A DNA stretch of 64,000 nt from Roseimicrobium sp. ORNL1 (GTDB lineage Bacteria > Verrucomicrobiota > Verrucomicrobiia > Verrucomicrobiales > Verrucomicrobiaceae). The notes beneath the pieces were generated by a model. The model was not told the origin of the DNA. It made no database searches and saw only the letters and a list, made by a program, of their open reading frames with translations. The position numbers were made by a program, and so were the translations under genes. Location of the stretch: positions 4,030,001 through 4,094,000 of the forward strand of contig NZ_CP049143.1 of assembly GCF_011044495.1 (NCBI RefSeq). The letters are read 5' to 3'. The stretch's first letter is position 1; each line of letters starts with the position of its first letter. Below are positions 1-8,631 of the stretch, one piece after another.

Positions 1-738
1 CTATCCCATCTGGCGCGCCTTCCTTATCTCGCGGTGCCCACCTCGCTCTCGAACGATGGCATTTGCAGCCCGCAGTCCAGCCTCACCGTTTCGGGAAAAA
101 GACGTTCGCTACCATCAACCATGCCTTTTGGTGTGATCATCGATACGGCGGTGTGCCTGGGAGCGCCTGAGGTACTGTGGCATTCGGGCATCGGCGACAT
201 CGTGGCCAAGCTTACTGCGGTAGCCGATTGGAAACTCGCCTTCCATGCCAATGGCACTGCAGTGGATGACTTCGCCGCACTGCTTTCAGATGCCAGCGTT
301 TACCAGTTCCTTGGGCGACCCATCCGGGATCTTGAGGGCACCAAGCTGCTGGGCACCGCTCTCATGCTCAATGGCATTGCCATGTCCATCTGTGGCTCCT
401 CGCGACCAGCGAGCGGCAGTGAGCATCTCATCTCTCATGCGCTCGATCATCTCTCTGCCAGGCCGCGACTTCACGGTCTGCAAGTCGGCGTGGCCTCGTA
501 TCTTGTAAGCCGATTGCAGGGTGAGAATACCGACTCCATTGCGCAGGCCTTCATCACCACTGGATTCTGGCAATCCATCATCCGCGATCCTTTCCTAAGG
601 GCGGAGTGGTTGGATGCCATCAAGATGGCACCCACGATCAAAGATGATTTCTACACCGTGCTCTCGTCCCGAGACTGCCTCCCCGAGGTGGCGGAGATGC
701 TGAAGAGTGACGCGCTGCTGAGGGCGTGTTTTGTTTAA
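1..738 (+). CDS. egsA: sn-glycerol-1-phosphate dehydrogenase (EgsA/AraM family), 3' part
   Basis: The reading frame is open from the first base, so the start lies outside the window; about 245 C-terminal residues are present. The family belongs to the iron-containing alcohol dehydrogenase/dehydroquinate synthase fold and reduces dihydroxyacetone phosphate to sn-glycerol-1-phosphate with NAD(P)H in the cytoplasm. Visible family signatures are PTSLSNDG near the start of the fragment, a GIGDIVAK-LTAVADW segment, and the metal-site stretch SGSEHLISHALDH, whose histidines fit the Zn/Ni ligand positions. The gene is convergent with parE. The archaeal-type stereochemistry of the product is notable in a bacterium; Bacillus AraM is the known bacterial example. 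No ether-lipid synthase gene is visible in the window. Confidence 0.78.
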   Translation, partial: LSHLARLPYLAVPTSLSNDGICSPQSSLTVSGKRRSLPSTMPFGVIIDTAVCLGAPEVLWHSGIGDIVAKLTAVADWKLAFHANGTAVDDFAALLSDASVYQFLGRPIRDLEGTKLLGTALMLNGIAMSICGSSRPASGSEHLISHALDHLSARPRLHGLQVGVASYLVSRLQGENTDSIAQAFITTGFWQSIIRDPFLRAEWLDAIKMAPTIKDDFYTVLSSRDCLPEVAEMLKSDALLRACFV

Positions 739-776
739 GACACGCCCTGCATTACGCTCCCGGAAAATATCGCTCC

Positions 777-2777
777 TCAGAACGGCGCCATGAGCGAGGG
801 ATCGGCGGCAGCGTCCTTGGCTTTCTTCTTCTGCTTGGCGGCGAAGGCGGCATCGCTGGTGGGGTCGAGGTTCTCCTCTTCCTTTTCGGCTTCGTCTTCG
901 ATCACATCGCGCTCGACGCGCAGGTGCTTCACGATGTACTCCTGCCGTTCAGGCGTATTCTTGCCCATGTAGAACGAGAGCAGCTCTTTGACATTCTTGT
1001 GCTCGGGAGCGCTACCGTCCGCAGAGGCGTGTTCGTCACGAACCGGCATCAGCACGGGCTCCAGACGCATCTTGGGTCCGATGAAGTGCTTGAACTCATC
1101 GGGTGAGATTTCGCCGAGTCCTTTGAAGCGGGTGATCTCGGGATTGCGGCCCAGCTTCGCCATGGCCTTCCTCTTCTCGTCCTCGCTGTAGCAGTAGATG
1201 GTTTCCTTCTTGTTGCGCACACGGAAGAGCGGCGTCTGCAGGACGTGCACGTGGCCGCGGCGGATGACTTCCGGAAAGAACTGCAGGAAGAACGTGATCA
1301 TCAGGAGTCGGATGTGCATGCCGTCCACATCCGCATCAGTCGCGAGGATGATGTGGTTGTAGCGCAGCTCCTCGAGGTCCTCCTCGATGTTCAACGCGTG
1401 CTGGAGCAGGTTGAACTCCTCGTTCTCGTAGCAAACCTTGCGTGAGAGGCCGAAGCAATTGAGCGGCTTTCCACGAAGGCTGAAGACGGCCTGGGTGTTC
1501 ACGTCGCGGCTCTTGGTGATGCTGCCGCTGGCGCTGTCACCTTCGGTGATGAAGAGCGTGCTGGATTCGCGCGCCTTGTCCTTCGTGTCGAGGTGCACGC
1601 GGCAATCGCGGAGCTTCTTGTTGTGCAGCTTGGCGCGGCGGGCGTTCTCACGCGCCACCTTCTGGATGCCGCTGATCTCCTTCCGTTCCTTTTCGTTGGC
1701 CTGGATTTTTTCCAGCCACGCCTTCGCCACCGCAGCGTTCTTGTGAAGGAAGTTGTCCAGTTCCTTGGTGATGGTGTTGACGATGTGCGTGCGCAGGTTG
1801 CGCCCGTTGGGCTCCATCACGTTGCTGCCGAGCTTCGTCTTGGTCTGGGACTCGAAGACGGGCTCCTGCACCTTCACACTCACCGCGCCGACGACGCTGT
1901 TGCGCACGTCCGCAGGGTCGAACTGTTTGTTGAAGAACGCGCGCGCTTCCTGCACCAGCGCTTCGCGGAAGGCCGCGAGATGTGTCCCCCCCTGCGTGGT
2001 GTACTGGCCGTTCACGAAACTGTAAACTTCCTCGCCATAGCTCGTGGCGTGGGTGAAGGCGCACTCGATGTCCTTCCCCTCCAGATGGATCACGGGATAG
2101 AGCGGTTCCTCGGTGAGCTTCGCCGCCACGAGGTCCATGAGGCCATCCTTGCTGCGGAACTTTTCGCCGTTCAGCGTGAGCGTGAGGCCGGGGTTCAGCC
2201 ACGAGTAGTAGCGCAGCATCTCCCGCACGAAGTCCAGCCGGTAGGCGAAGTCGCTTTCGAAGCAGGTGTTGTCCGCGTGGAAGATCACGCGCGTACCGCT
2301 GTGCTCGGAAGAATCCTTGGGATTCTTCATGTCCTTCACCACCTCACCTTTGGAGAAAGTGATCTCGCGCATCTTTCCTTCGCGGAAGGCTGCGATGTCG
2401 AAGCGGTCGCTCAGGGCGTTCACCGCCTTGATACCCACGCCGTTCAGGCCCACGCTGCGCTGGAAGGCATCGCTGTCATACTTGGCCCCCGTGTTGATTT
2501 GGGAGGCGCACTCCATGAGCTTGCCCAGCGGGATGCCGCGGCCGTAGTCGCGCACCGTGACGAGATTCTCCTCAATGGTGATTTCGATCTCCTTGCCGAA
2601 GCCCATGGCGTGCTCGTCGATGCAGTTGTCGAGGACCTCTTTGAGCAGCACGTAGATACCATCCTCCGGCGCCGAACCATCGCCCAGCTTGCCAATGTAC
2701 ATCCCCGGACGGAGGCGGATGTGCTGGCGCCAGTCGAGGGACTTGATGGAATCTTCGGTGTAATTGTGCTCGGCCAT
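777..2777 (-). CDS. parE: DNA topoisomerase IV subunit B (ParE, GyrB-like)
   Basis: The 666-residue ATPase subunit of a type IIA topoisomerase, which supplies ATP hydrolysis for decatenation together with ParC/GyrA. The GHKL ATPase comes first ([32 protein letters not shown]), then the transducer domain, then a TOPRIM domain with [18 protein letters not shown] and [13 protein letters not shown]. The length and the opening residues ([23 protein letters not shown]) match the ParE form common in Bacteroidetes and related phyla better than classical GyrB. The C-terminal 60 residues are a charged, Lys/Ala/Glu-rich tail. The start is the ATG at 2775-2777; no clear Shine-Dalgarno sequence precedes it. 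No parC gene is adjacent in the window. Confidence 0.93.
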   Translation of the reverse strand: MAEHNYTEDSIKSLDWRQHIRLRPGMYIGKLGDGSAPEDGIYVLLKEVLDNCIDEHAMGFGKEIEITIEENLVTVRDYGRGIPLGKLMECASQINTGAKYDSDAFQRSVGLNGVGIKAVNALSDRFDIAAFREGKMREITFSKGEVVKDMKNPKDSSEHSGTRVIFHADNTCFESDFAYRLDFVREMLRYYSWLNPGLTLTLNGEKFRSKDGLMDLVAAKLTEEPLYPVIHLEGKDIECAFTHATSYGEEVYSFVNGQYTTQGGTHLAAFREALVQEARAFFNKQFDPADVRNSVVGAVSVKVQEPVFESQTKTKLGSNVMEPNGRNLRTHIVNTITKELDNFLHKNAAVAKAWLEKIQANEKERKEISGIQKVARENARRAKLHNKKLRDCRVHLDTKDKARESSTLFITEGDSASGSITKSRDVNTQAVFSLRGKPLNCFGLSRKVCYENEEFNLLQHALNIEEDLEELRYNHIILATDADVDGMHIRLLMITFFLQFFPEVIRRGHVHVLQTPLFRVRNKKETIYCYSEDEKRKAMAKLGRNPEITRFKGLGEISPDEFKHFIGPKMRLEPVLMPVRDEHASADGSAPEHKNVKELLSFYMGKNTPERQEYIVKHLRVERDVIEDEAEKEEENLDPTSDAAFAAKQKKKAKDAAADPSLMAPF

Positions 2778-2959
2778 GGGGGTGGATGAGGAGGGGAAAA
2801 GGGTCTGAGGAAAGGGCTTAATTAGGGAGTCTTAAGCTTCAAGAAGGAATACTTGGGAATGGGGCGTGGGTCAACCCTTGAGGGGCGTGCAGGGTGGCAG
2901 GAAGACGGTGGACTTCGACAGGAAATTTTGTTAATTACCCCCTGCAAAAATTTCATCCT

Positions 2960-3280
2960 GTGGACCATTCAGCACCCAGCACAACCCCCACCCTGCTCAA
3001 GGCGTGGCCCATCTTCCTCGCCTGGTTGCCCATGGGTTCGCTCTTCTACGCCGACTCAGCCTACTTTGGCTATGGGATGATACTCGTCCTTCTCATCTGG
3101 GCATGTTCGCTGCCCGTGTTCGGAGTCCTGGCAGGCATCGCAACCCTCGTTGAGGTGACAAGGGTGCGCAATCGACTCCGTGCTGCATGGTGGAGGCCGC
3201 TCGCGTGGGCGGTCATGTCCGCGCTCTACTGGCTGATTTTCACCGGGTACATTCCGCTGCTTTCTATAGTGAGGAATTAG
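2960..3280 (+). CDS. small membrane protein, possible gene fragment
   Basis: No family recognised. From a GTG at 2960 the frame encodes about 106 residues with three probable membrane helices (around AWPIFLAWLPMGS, GMILVLLIWACSLPVFGVLAG, and PLAWAVMSALYWLIFTGY). An in-frame upstream ATG at 2894 is also possible but adds a non-hydrophobic leader in a pyrimidine-poor intergenic stretch. A second open frame (3309-3524) follows immediately in another frame, so this may be the N-terminal half of a frameshifted gene. Confidence 0.4.
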   Translation: MDHSAPSTTPTLLKAWPIFLAWLPMGSLFYADSAYFGYGMILVLLIWACSLPVFGVLAGIATLVEVTRVRNRLRAAWWRPLAWAVMSALYWLIFTGYIPLLSIVRN

Positions 3281-3308
3281 TCCATTTCGGGCAGTTCATG
3301 GACGATCT

Positions 3309-3524
3309 GTGGGATGGGGTTCCAATTCCCAATGGCGCACCAGTATCCGGAGGGACTATCGCCTGGGTGATACCTTCTACTACAATGTTGACGGCACTCG
3401 CGAACCACAAGTGCCGGACGTCAGCGCAGAGGAGTCCGCAGAATTGTTGCGTCATCGATGCTTTATCATCAGCGCGGTGGCGGATGACGATCTCTATCCC
3501 TATGCTTCCAGTATAATAGGCTGA
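3309..3524 (+). CDS. small hypothetical ORF, possible C-terminal half of the preceding gene
   Basis: A 71-residue frame starting at GTG, soluble in character (DYRLGDTFYYNVDGT, VSAEESAELL). It starts 29 bases after the previous stop and in a different phase. The frame is open back to about 3273. Together with 2960-3280 it could be one membrane protein with a soluble tail broken by a frameshift, or two real short genes. Nothing in the sequence decides between these. Confidence 0.3.
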   Translation: MGWGSNSQWRTSIRRDYRLGDTFYYNVDGTREPQVPDVSAEESAELLRHRCFIISAVADDDLYPYASSIIG

Positions 3525-3597
3525 CACCTTCATGACAGCTTGCGTATGAGCATTGATTTCGTTGTGCATTCACGCGGATAATGCAGCAGTCCTGCCA

Positions 3598-4551
3598 ATG
3601 CCAACCGCTGACTCCATCCGCCAATTCACGACAACTCTGACAATGGCCATGCCGGTCCTATGTCTAGCCGCCTTTGGCTTGTCATGGGCCATGACTCCGC
3701 CTGGTCGCCGCCATCTGGTGGGCATTTATGTGGTTGTCGGGTTCCTCTGCGGCACGATTGGTATGGGAGTCCAACCAATTCAACCTGGAGGTTGGAATTA
3801 TCAGTACCTCTTCGCTCCCTTTCTGTTCTCGAAGTGGTTTTTCATCGGGTACGTGATTTCATGGGCATTTGGAACCTACTTCAACCGTGCGGATCCCAAG
3901 CCAGAGCAGTCCATCTCGATCTTACTGCTCGTCATCGGCACTGCGCCGCTGGCGCTGACATGGATGGACGTCACCTACGCAACGAATGCCTTCAGCAAGG
4001 ACCGGAATTACTGGGAGAACCTCTTCGCAGCAGAATCTCCCAGTGAGGAAATGCTTCAAGATGCTGGCAACCACCTCTCCTCCGCAGGGAGGGAAAGGAT
4101 ATCCTGGCACCTTCAATATCGCATGGATGACCTTCGTGCGCCTGTGGTCATGAGATTGCGTGAGCTTGGGTTTGGGATGTTGCAATCGAGACATATCCCC
4201 CAGGAAGTAATCGACGCCGTGATTTCCGAGGCACGGTCGGAACACGAAAAGAACCCGTGGAAGACCAATTTCCGCAACCTCGGCAGCCTAGCATCGAACC
4301 CCGCCATCAGCGAAAAGACATTTCAGGAATTGGCCTCGATAGGTGACTACATGGTGGTGAACGACCTCATCCGAAATCCATCCAACGACGCGGCGCGCAT
4401 GGAATGGTTGCGGACGAAAATTGAGACGCGGGTTGCTGAAGCCAAACCGACAAATGATTCCGAGAAATGGGAGGTGGATCGACTTCGGGAGAAAGTCGCC
4501 GCCCTCGATAAGTGGGTACAGATCCGAAAGAAGCGCAATTGGAGGCCCTAA
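3598..4551 (+). CDS. membrane protein of unknown function
   Basis: About 317 residues from the ATG at 3598; an ATG at 3553 in the same frame would add 15. The first 150 residues hold four hydrophobic segments (MAMPVLCLAAFGLSWAM, LVGIYVVVGFLCGTIGMG, LFSKWFFIGYVISWAFGTYF, SISILLLVIGTAPLALTW). The remaining 165 residues are soluble and helical, with repeated short motifs around LRELG, NLGSLASNP and LIRNPSND, which resemble HEAT-like turns. The C-terminus is very basic (KKRNW). No family name can be given. Confidence 0.6.
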   Translation: MPTADSIRQFTTTLTMAMPVLCLAAFGLSWAMTPPGRRHLVGIYVVVGFLCGTIGMGVQPIQPGGWNYQYLFAPFLFSKWFFIGYVISWAFGTYFNRADPKPEQSISILLLVIGTAPLALTWMDVTYATNAFSKDRNYWENLFAAESPSEEMLQDAGNHLSSAGRERISWHLQYRMDDLRAPVVMRLRELGFGMLQSRHIPQEVIDAVISEARSEHEKNPWKTNFRNLGSLASNPAISEKTFQELASIGDYMVVNDLIRNPSNDAARMEWLRTKIETRVAEAKPTNDSEKWEVDRLREKVAALDKWVQIRKKRNWRP

Positions 4552-4734
4552 AGAAGCCTCGTCTGCAATGTCTCACTCCGTCTGGGTGCGTGCGCCCGGC
4601 GAGCGGGAATTGTAATAGTTTACCACTCCTGCGTACAAGCCCTCATTTAGAGGAGAACGGCCCAGTGTTTTTGCTAAACATTTACAAAACACCCTGCTAA
4701 TCTCGCGTACGACTCAAACGTACACCAAACAGTC

Positions 4735-5319
4735 ATGAATGCGTTTCCCAAATCGATTGTGCAGCCGCTTCGCTCCCGCATTGCCCGTGTCGTAATGACC
4801 GCGTTCGTTTGGGGCATTGCCGCAACGTTCACCCAAGCCCAGGAATCCACCGGTGGTCGTCCTGACCTGCTGACCAATGCGGGTTTCGAAAGCGGGCAGG
4901 AAGGCTGGGCGTTCAACTGCCACAAGGATAAGGGCAAGGTAGCCGTGGACAAGGAGGTGAAGCGCACGGGTGAGGCGAGCATCCGGATCGAAAATTCCGG
5001 TGGTGATGACAGCTTCTTGAAGCAAGCGGTGAAAGTGAAACCCAAGACGCGCTACCGTCTCTCCGGCTATATCAAAACGAAGGACGTGGAAGTGAAGGGC
5101 GGGCAGGCCGCCACGCTTGCTCTGGAAGGTGGCTTCGAGTCCACGGAATCCGCGAAAGGAACAGGCTCGTGGAAGAAATTTGATTTCGAGTTCGACTCCG
5201 GCACGCTGGACACCGTCAAGGTCGGCCCCCGTCTCGGAGGCCACTCCAGCGCGGCGATGGGCACGGCGTGGTATGATGACTTGAAGTTGATTGAGCTGGG
5301 GCCTTCGCGGAATCGCTAG
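4735..5319 (+). CDS. secreted protein with carbohydrate-binding-like (CBM4/9/22-type) beta-sandwich
   Basis: A 194-residue protein with an N-terminal signal peptide (basic start, hydrophobic core VVMTAFVWGIAATFTQA, probable cleavage after TQA). The mature part is a single jelly-roll domain of the CBM_4_9/CBM22 type: LLTNAGFESGQEGW at the start, AVKVKPKTRYRLSGYIKT in the middle, and TAWYDDLKLIEL at the end are the characteristic strands. Such domains usually sit on glycoside hydrolases, but here no catalytic domain is present. The protein is therefore probably an exported stand-alone binding module. Its ligand cannot be read from the sequence. Confidence 0.7.
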   Translation: MNAFPKSIVQPLRSRIARVVMTAFVWGIAATFTQAQESTGGRPDLLTNAGFESGQEGWAFNCHKDKGKVAVDKEVKRTGEASIRIENSGGDDSFLKQAVKVKPKTRYRLSGYIKTKDVEVKGGQAATLALEGGFESTESAKGTGSWKKFDFEFDSGTLDTVKVGPRLGGHSSAAMGTAWYDDLKLIELGPSRNR

Positions 5320-5350
5320 ACATCTGACCTGCCATGTCAAAACATGCGAA

Positions 5351-5983
5351 ATGAGTGGACGGTTTGAAGCCATAGGAGGAGCAAGGATCGGATGGTTGAA
5401 TGCAACCTGGCCGTTCGCCCGGCTTTCCGCCACGCCGGATACCCTCCAGATGTCCGTAAGTATCTTCGGTGATTACCATTTCACTCCGGATACAGTCACC
5501 GACATCACGCGATACACGCACATTCCGTTTTTCGGCTGGGGAATTCAGATCCACCACTGCGTGCCGGAGTATCCCACCCGCATCATTTTCTGGTGTCTCG
5601 GCAGTCCAGATGTCTTGCTTGCAAAAATTCGCGAGTCGGGTTTCCAGCCACAATCATCTGGTGAGGCAGCAACATTCCTGCGGCATCGTGGCGTGCCCTT
5701 CCGGTGGGCACCCGTGATCTTTGCCCTCATCGTGTGGAACGCACTGATCATTGGCGATGTATTTCAGCGGGGCATGCGCCCCATGCCTGGACCGTGGAGT
5801 TTGCTTGCCATCGCCCTCGTTTTTGCGGGCTCCATGGCAATCCTGAAGCTCCCCCGGGCTCAACAATTCATCCTCAAGCCTGGAAGAAGCGTGGAGGAAA
5901 TTCGCCCTCTCCTCAAGCTATTCCTGCTGGTTTCAGGCGGGATGATTGTGCCCTTTTCCGTATTGCTGCTCGTCATGCGTTGA
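5351..5983 (+). CDS. membrane protein of unknown function
   Basis: About 210 residues from the ATG at 5351, a start chosen because it lies beyond the end of the preceding gene; an earlier in-frame start at 5291 would overlap it. The N-terminal 115 residues are soluble. Three hydrophobic segments follow (APVIFALIVWNALIIGDVF, SLLAIALVFAGSMAILKL, LFLLVSGGMIVPFSVLLLVMR), leaving a very short C-terminus. No known domain recognised. Confidence 0.5.
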   Translation: MSGRFEAIGGARIGWLNATWPFARLSATPDTLQMSVSIFGDYHFTPDTVTDITRYTHIPFFGWGIQIHHCVPEYPTRIIFWCLGSPDVLLAKIRESGFQPQSSGEAATFLRHRGVPFRWAPVIFALIVWNALIIGDVFQRGMRPMPGPWSLLAIALVFAGSMAILKLPRAQQFILKPGRSVEEIRPLLKLFLLVSGGMIVPFSVLLLVMR

Positions 5984-6122
5984 GCGGAGCAAGGCGACCA
6001 AGTGGACGCAAATCCAACGTGAGACCGCCAATGCCGCTTTGAAAAAAAGCCCTCTTGGACTCGAAGAGCAACGGTAAGTTCCGGCTGAGAGACTGAAGGG
6101 TGGTTGCGTGCGCCACTCACTC

Positions 6123-7427
6123 TTACCCTTTCTTCTCCGCCAGCCGCCCGATATTCAACAGCGCGGCTTCGCTGTTCTTGGGACCGATGAACTGCACGCT
6201 GGTCACGGGGAAGGCTTCCGTCTTCGGCAGCGGTACTGGGATGGCGACGGCGGGGACGCCGGCGTAGTTCACGGCGACGGTGTTCTGGATTTTCAGGAAA
6301 CGGGCTTCGAAGATCGCGGTGAAGGCGACGTTGCGATGATAGGGCGCGCGCTGCAGCACGGGAAGCGCGATGGCATCCACTTGTTTGAAGGTCTGGTGCA
6401 GGACATTCCGCCAGTGGTCGCGACGAGCAATGGCGGCCTCACGCTTGGCTTCGTCATCATACTTGCGGGAGAAGACGAGGTCTCCGAAGAGGATGGCCTT
6501 GCTGGCGCGGTTGCCCACGCCCTTCTGCTTGCGGATTTCGTCGTTGTTGTAGTAGGAGGCGGCAGCGGCGACCAGGTTGCCGTCACTCTGGGCCTTCTGC
6601 CACTCCGCGTGAAACTCAGCGCTGAGAGGGATGACGGTGAAGCCGGCCTCGGCAAGCTGCCTGTCGATGGCATCATCAATGGCGGGATCCGTGCCTGGTA
6701 CGCGAAGACGTCCGATGCGGATGGCCTTGGCCACGGGCTTGGTGGCTTTCGCCTGAGCGTATTCGTTCTTGAACCCCGGCTCCAGCAGCTCCATGCCGGT
6801 CACGAGTCCATCCACATCACGTGCCAGGGGCCCCACCGTGTCGAGGTAGGTCGGAGAGATGGGATAGACGCCCTTCGTGGAAATGCGGCCAAAGGTGGTC
6901 TTCAGGCCCGCGATGCCGCAGCAGCACGCAGGTACACGGATGGAGCCGGCGGTGTCGGTGCCGAGGGCCACGTCTGCCAGGTTCATGCCGACGGCGACGG
7001 CAGAGCCGCTGGAGGAGCCCCCGGGCACGCGAGATTTGTCCACGGGATTGACCGGGGTACCGAAGAAGTCATTCGAGCCTGAGACGCCGATGGCGAACTC
7101 GCTGAGGTTCGCCTTGCCCACGATGGTCACGTCCTTGCGACCACGGATGTACTTCATGCACTCCGCGTCCTTCGTGGCGGGCGGGGCGTTTTTGTAGAGG
7201 AATTCGGAACCGGCACTGGTCACCTCCCCTTTCATGTCGATGAGGTCCTTCACCGCGAGGCGCAAATTTTCGTCGTCCGGTGCAGGCGCCTTGTACGAGA
7301 TGAAGGCGTGCGGAGGCGGGGTGGACGGGGTGCGCAGCCCGGAGAAAGAGCAACTGGTGATGAGAAGCGCGGTGAGTGCACCTGCGGCACTACGAGAAAC
7401 CAACGTAAGATTGGCGAGGAGCTTCAT
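6123..7427 (-). CDS. amidase-signature family lipoprotein
   Basis: A 434-residue amidase (GatA/FAAH fold) hydrolysing an unknown amide. The Ser-cisSer-Lys triad is visible: Lys60 in LAVKDLIDMKG, the cis-serine in PGGSSSGSA (about 137-142), and nucleophile Ser162 in GTDTAGSIRVPA. It differs from GatA in having a secretion signal with a lipobox-like LITSC at residues 22-26 (Cys26), which suggests an envelope-anchored enzyme rather than tRNA amidotransferase. The start chosen is the ATG at 7425-7427, because it begins a proper signal sequence; the frame continues open to 7568. It is divergent from the gene at 7535. The odd CCCG cluster sits just after the nucleophile. Confidence 0.82.
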   Translation of the reverse strand: MKLLANLTLVSRSAAGALTALLITSCSFSGLRTPSTPPPHAFISYKAPAPDDENLRLAVKDLIDMKGEVTSAGSEFLYKNAPPATKDAECMKYIRGRKDVTIVGKANLSEFAIGVSGSNDFFGTPVNPVDKSRVPGGSSSGSAVAVGMNLADVALGTDTAGSIRVPACCCGIAGLKTTFGRISTKGVYPISPTYLDTVGPLARDVDGLVTGMELLEPGFKNEYAQAKATKPVAKAIRIGRLRVPGTDPAIDDAIDRQLAEAGFTVIPLSAEFHAEWQKAQSDGNLVAAAASYYNNDEIRKQKGVGNRASKAILFGDLVFSRKYDDEAKREAAIARRDHWRNVLHQTFKQVDAIALPVLQRAPYHRNVAFTAIFEARFLKIQNTVAVNYAGVPAVAIPVPLPKTEAFPVTSVQFIGPKNSEAALLNIGRLAEKKG

Positions 7428-7534
7428 CTGGGGAGTCTGTGGTCTGAAAATTGTCTCAACGGAAAGGTTGATTGATATCAAAGCGGGTTCGTTTGCCGAT
7501 TGCAATCCCCCGGTGGCTCGAAAGAGTAGGACTA

Positions 7535-8008
7535 ATGTCTGACAGTCAGGATGCCGCAGCCTCAACACCGAAGCTGTCGGTGCATGATAATAACATCTAC
7601 AGCTACGAGTTTGACTCGCGTAGCCGGAACCTCGTGCTGCGGACTGTGTTCAAGTTTACAGAGCCGCACGAATTTACCGATGTGTGGTTCTTGGATGTGT
7701 GGTGCCACCATCTGGAGGGCGTCCTGGGTGGTGACATCATAGAGCGCATCGTTGAGTGGGGACTTGATTACGAATTGAAGAATTTCGGGGACCTCTTTGA
7801 TCGCCTTAAAAACCAAATTGGCTGGCCTCCGGTGGACTGGAACAAAGAAACGCTTCACGAAGCTGTGGCCCGACTGAATCTGCGAGTCTGGCACATCAAC
7901 CCCAGTTATGGCATGGAAGGGTTCGTGATCGCGAAGGAAATGAGGATGGTTGGCAGGGAGGCGGAGGCTCCGCCATTGACCCCGCCACTGCAAAGCGTTC
8001 AAGAATAG
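7535..8008 (+). CDS. hypothetical soluble protein
   Basis: A 157-residue protein from the ATG at 7535; the frame is open from 7472. It is acidic and aromatic-rich with no signal or membrane segment (SYEFDSRSRNLVLRTVFKF, DVWFLDVWCHHLEG, IVEWGLDYELKNFGDLF). The composition and size resemble small immunity-type or DUF proteins, but no family can be named. It is followed 12 bases later by a small membrane protein gene, so the two may be co-transcribed. Confidence 0.5.
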   Translation: MSDSQDAAASTPKLSVHDNNIYSYEFDSRSRNLVLRTVFKFTEPHEFTDVWFLDVWCHHLEGVLGGDIIERIVEWGLDYELKNFGDLFDRLKNQIGWPPVDWNKETLHEAVARLNLRVWHINPSYGMEGFVIAKEMRMVGREAEAPPLTPPLQSVQE

Positions 8009-8020
8009 GCACGAGCACTC

Positions 8021-8374
8021 ATGAAACCAGCATTCATAACCAGGTTATCTATCAGCCTTTTCGGTTTAATCGCTATGGGTGCCTCGATGTCGATGGGTGT
8101 TTTTGGCGCAGCAGGACTGTGCGCCTATATCTGGGGGCCCTCGATTCTCGACACGGTACTGGGCGAGTCTCCCGATCGAAGTCATCCAGCTTTCATCACC
8201 TTTCTCCTCGTGATGGTTCCTGGCATTGTGATTGGCGCCGTCGGTGGAGTGGCAGGTGTGCTGGTGCCGCTTTTTTCGCCTCGGTATCCGCTGCATGGAT
8301 GTACCCTGGTTCTTTTCGCCTGGGTCCGTGATAAGTATGCGTGCTTTCGCCCACCGAATCTTGAGCATCACTGA
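8021..8374 (+). CDS. small membrane protein
   Basis: A 117-residue protein with two long hydrophobic segments (SISLFGLIAMGASMSMGVFGAAGLCAYIWG and FITFLLVMVPGIVIGAVGGVAGVLVPLF). It is tightly spaced after the preceding hypothetical gene. No known family. Confidence 0.5.
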   Translation: MKPAFITRLSISLFGLIAMGASMSMGVFGAAGLCAYIWGPSILDTVLGESPDRSHPAFITFLLVMVPGIVIGAVGGVAGVLVPLFSPRYPLHGCTLVLFAWVRDKYACFRPPNLEHH

Positions 8375-8631
8375 GGCCGGGAACATAGAAGACAAGCCCC
8401 GTCTCCCCCGGTCAGAGCCCCCAGCGTAGTAGTTCTGAGCCTGCGTTGCGACCGCATCAAGCACGCTTCTTTTGCTGGAACAGGCTGTCGATGACACCAT
8501 GCATCGACACAGCGCGATTAATCAGGCGCTCCACGTTCTCTTATCAAAGTAGGGACTTCGTCGCATCCTCATGCAAGACCTGGCTTTCGTGTCTCTTTTA
8601 TCTGGCAGTATCACGCTCCCCATTCTTTCCC

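Noticed and set aside
1593-2789. 398-codon plus-strand frame
   Set aside because: Antisense to parE; its composition follows from the complementary coding strand.
4671-4701. Promoter before the CBM-like gene
   Set aside because: TTGCTA and GCTAAT-like boxes are 19 bases apart, too weak to call.
8446-8631. Upstream extension of the serine hydrolase
   Set aside because: It would bury the signal peptide behind 62 unrelated residues.
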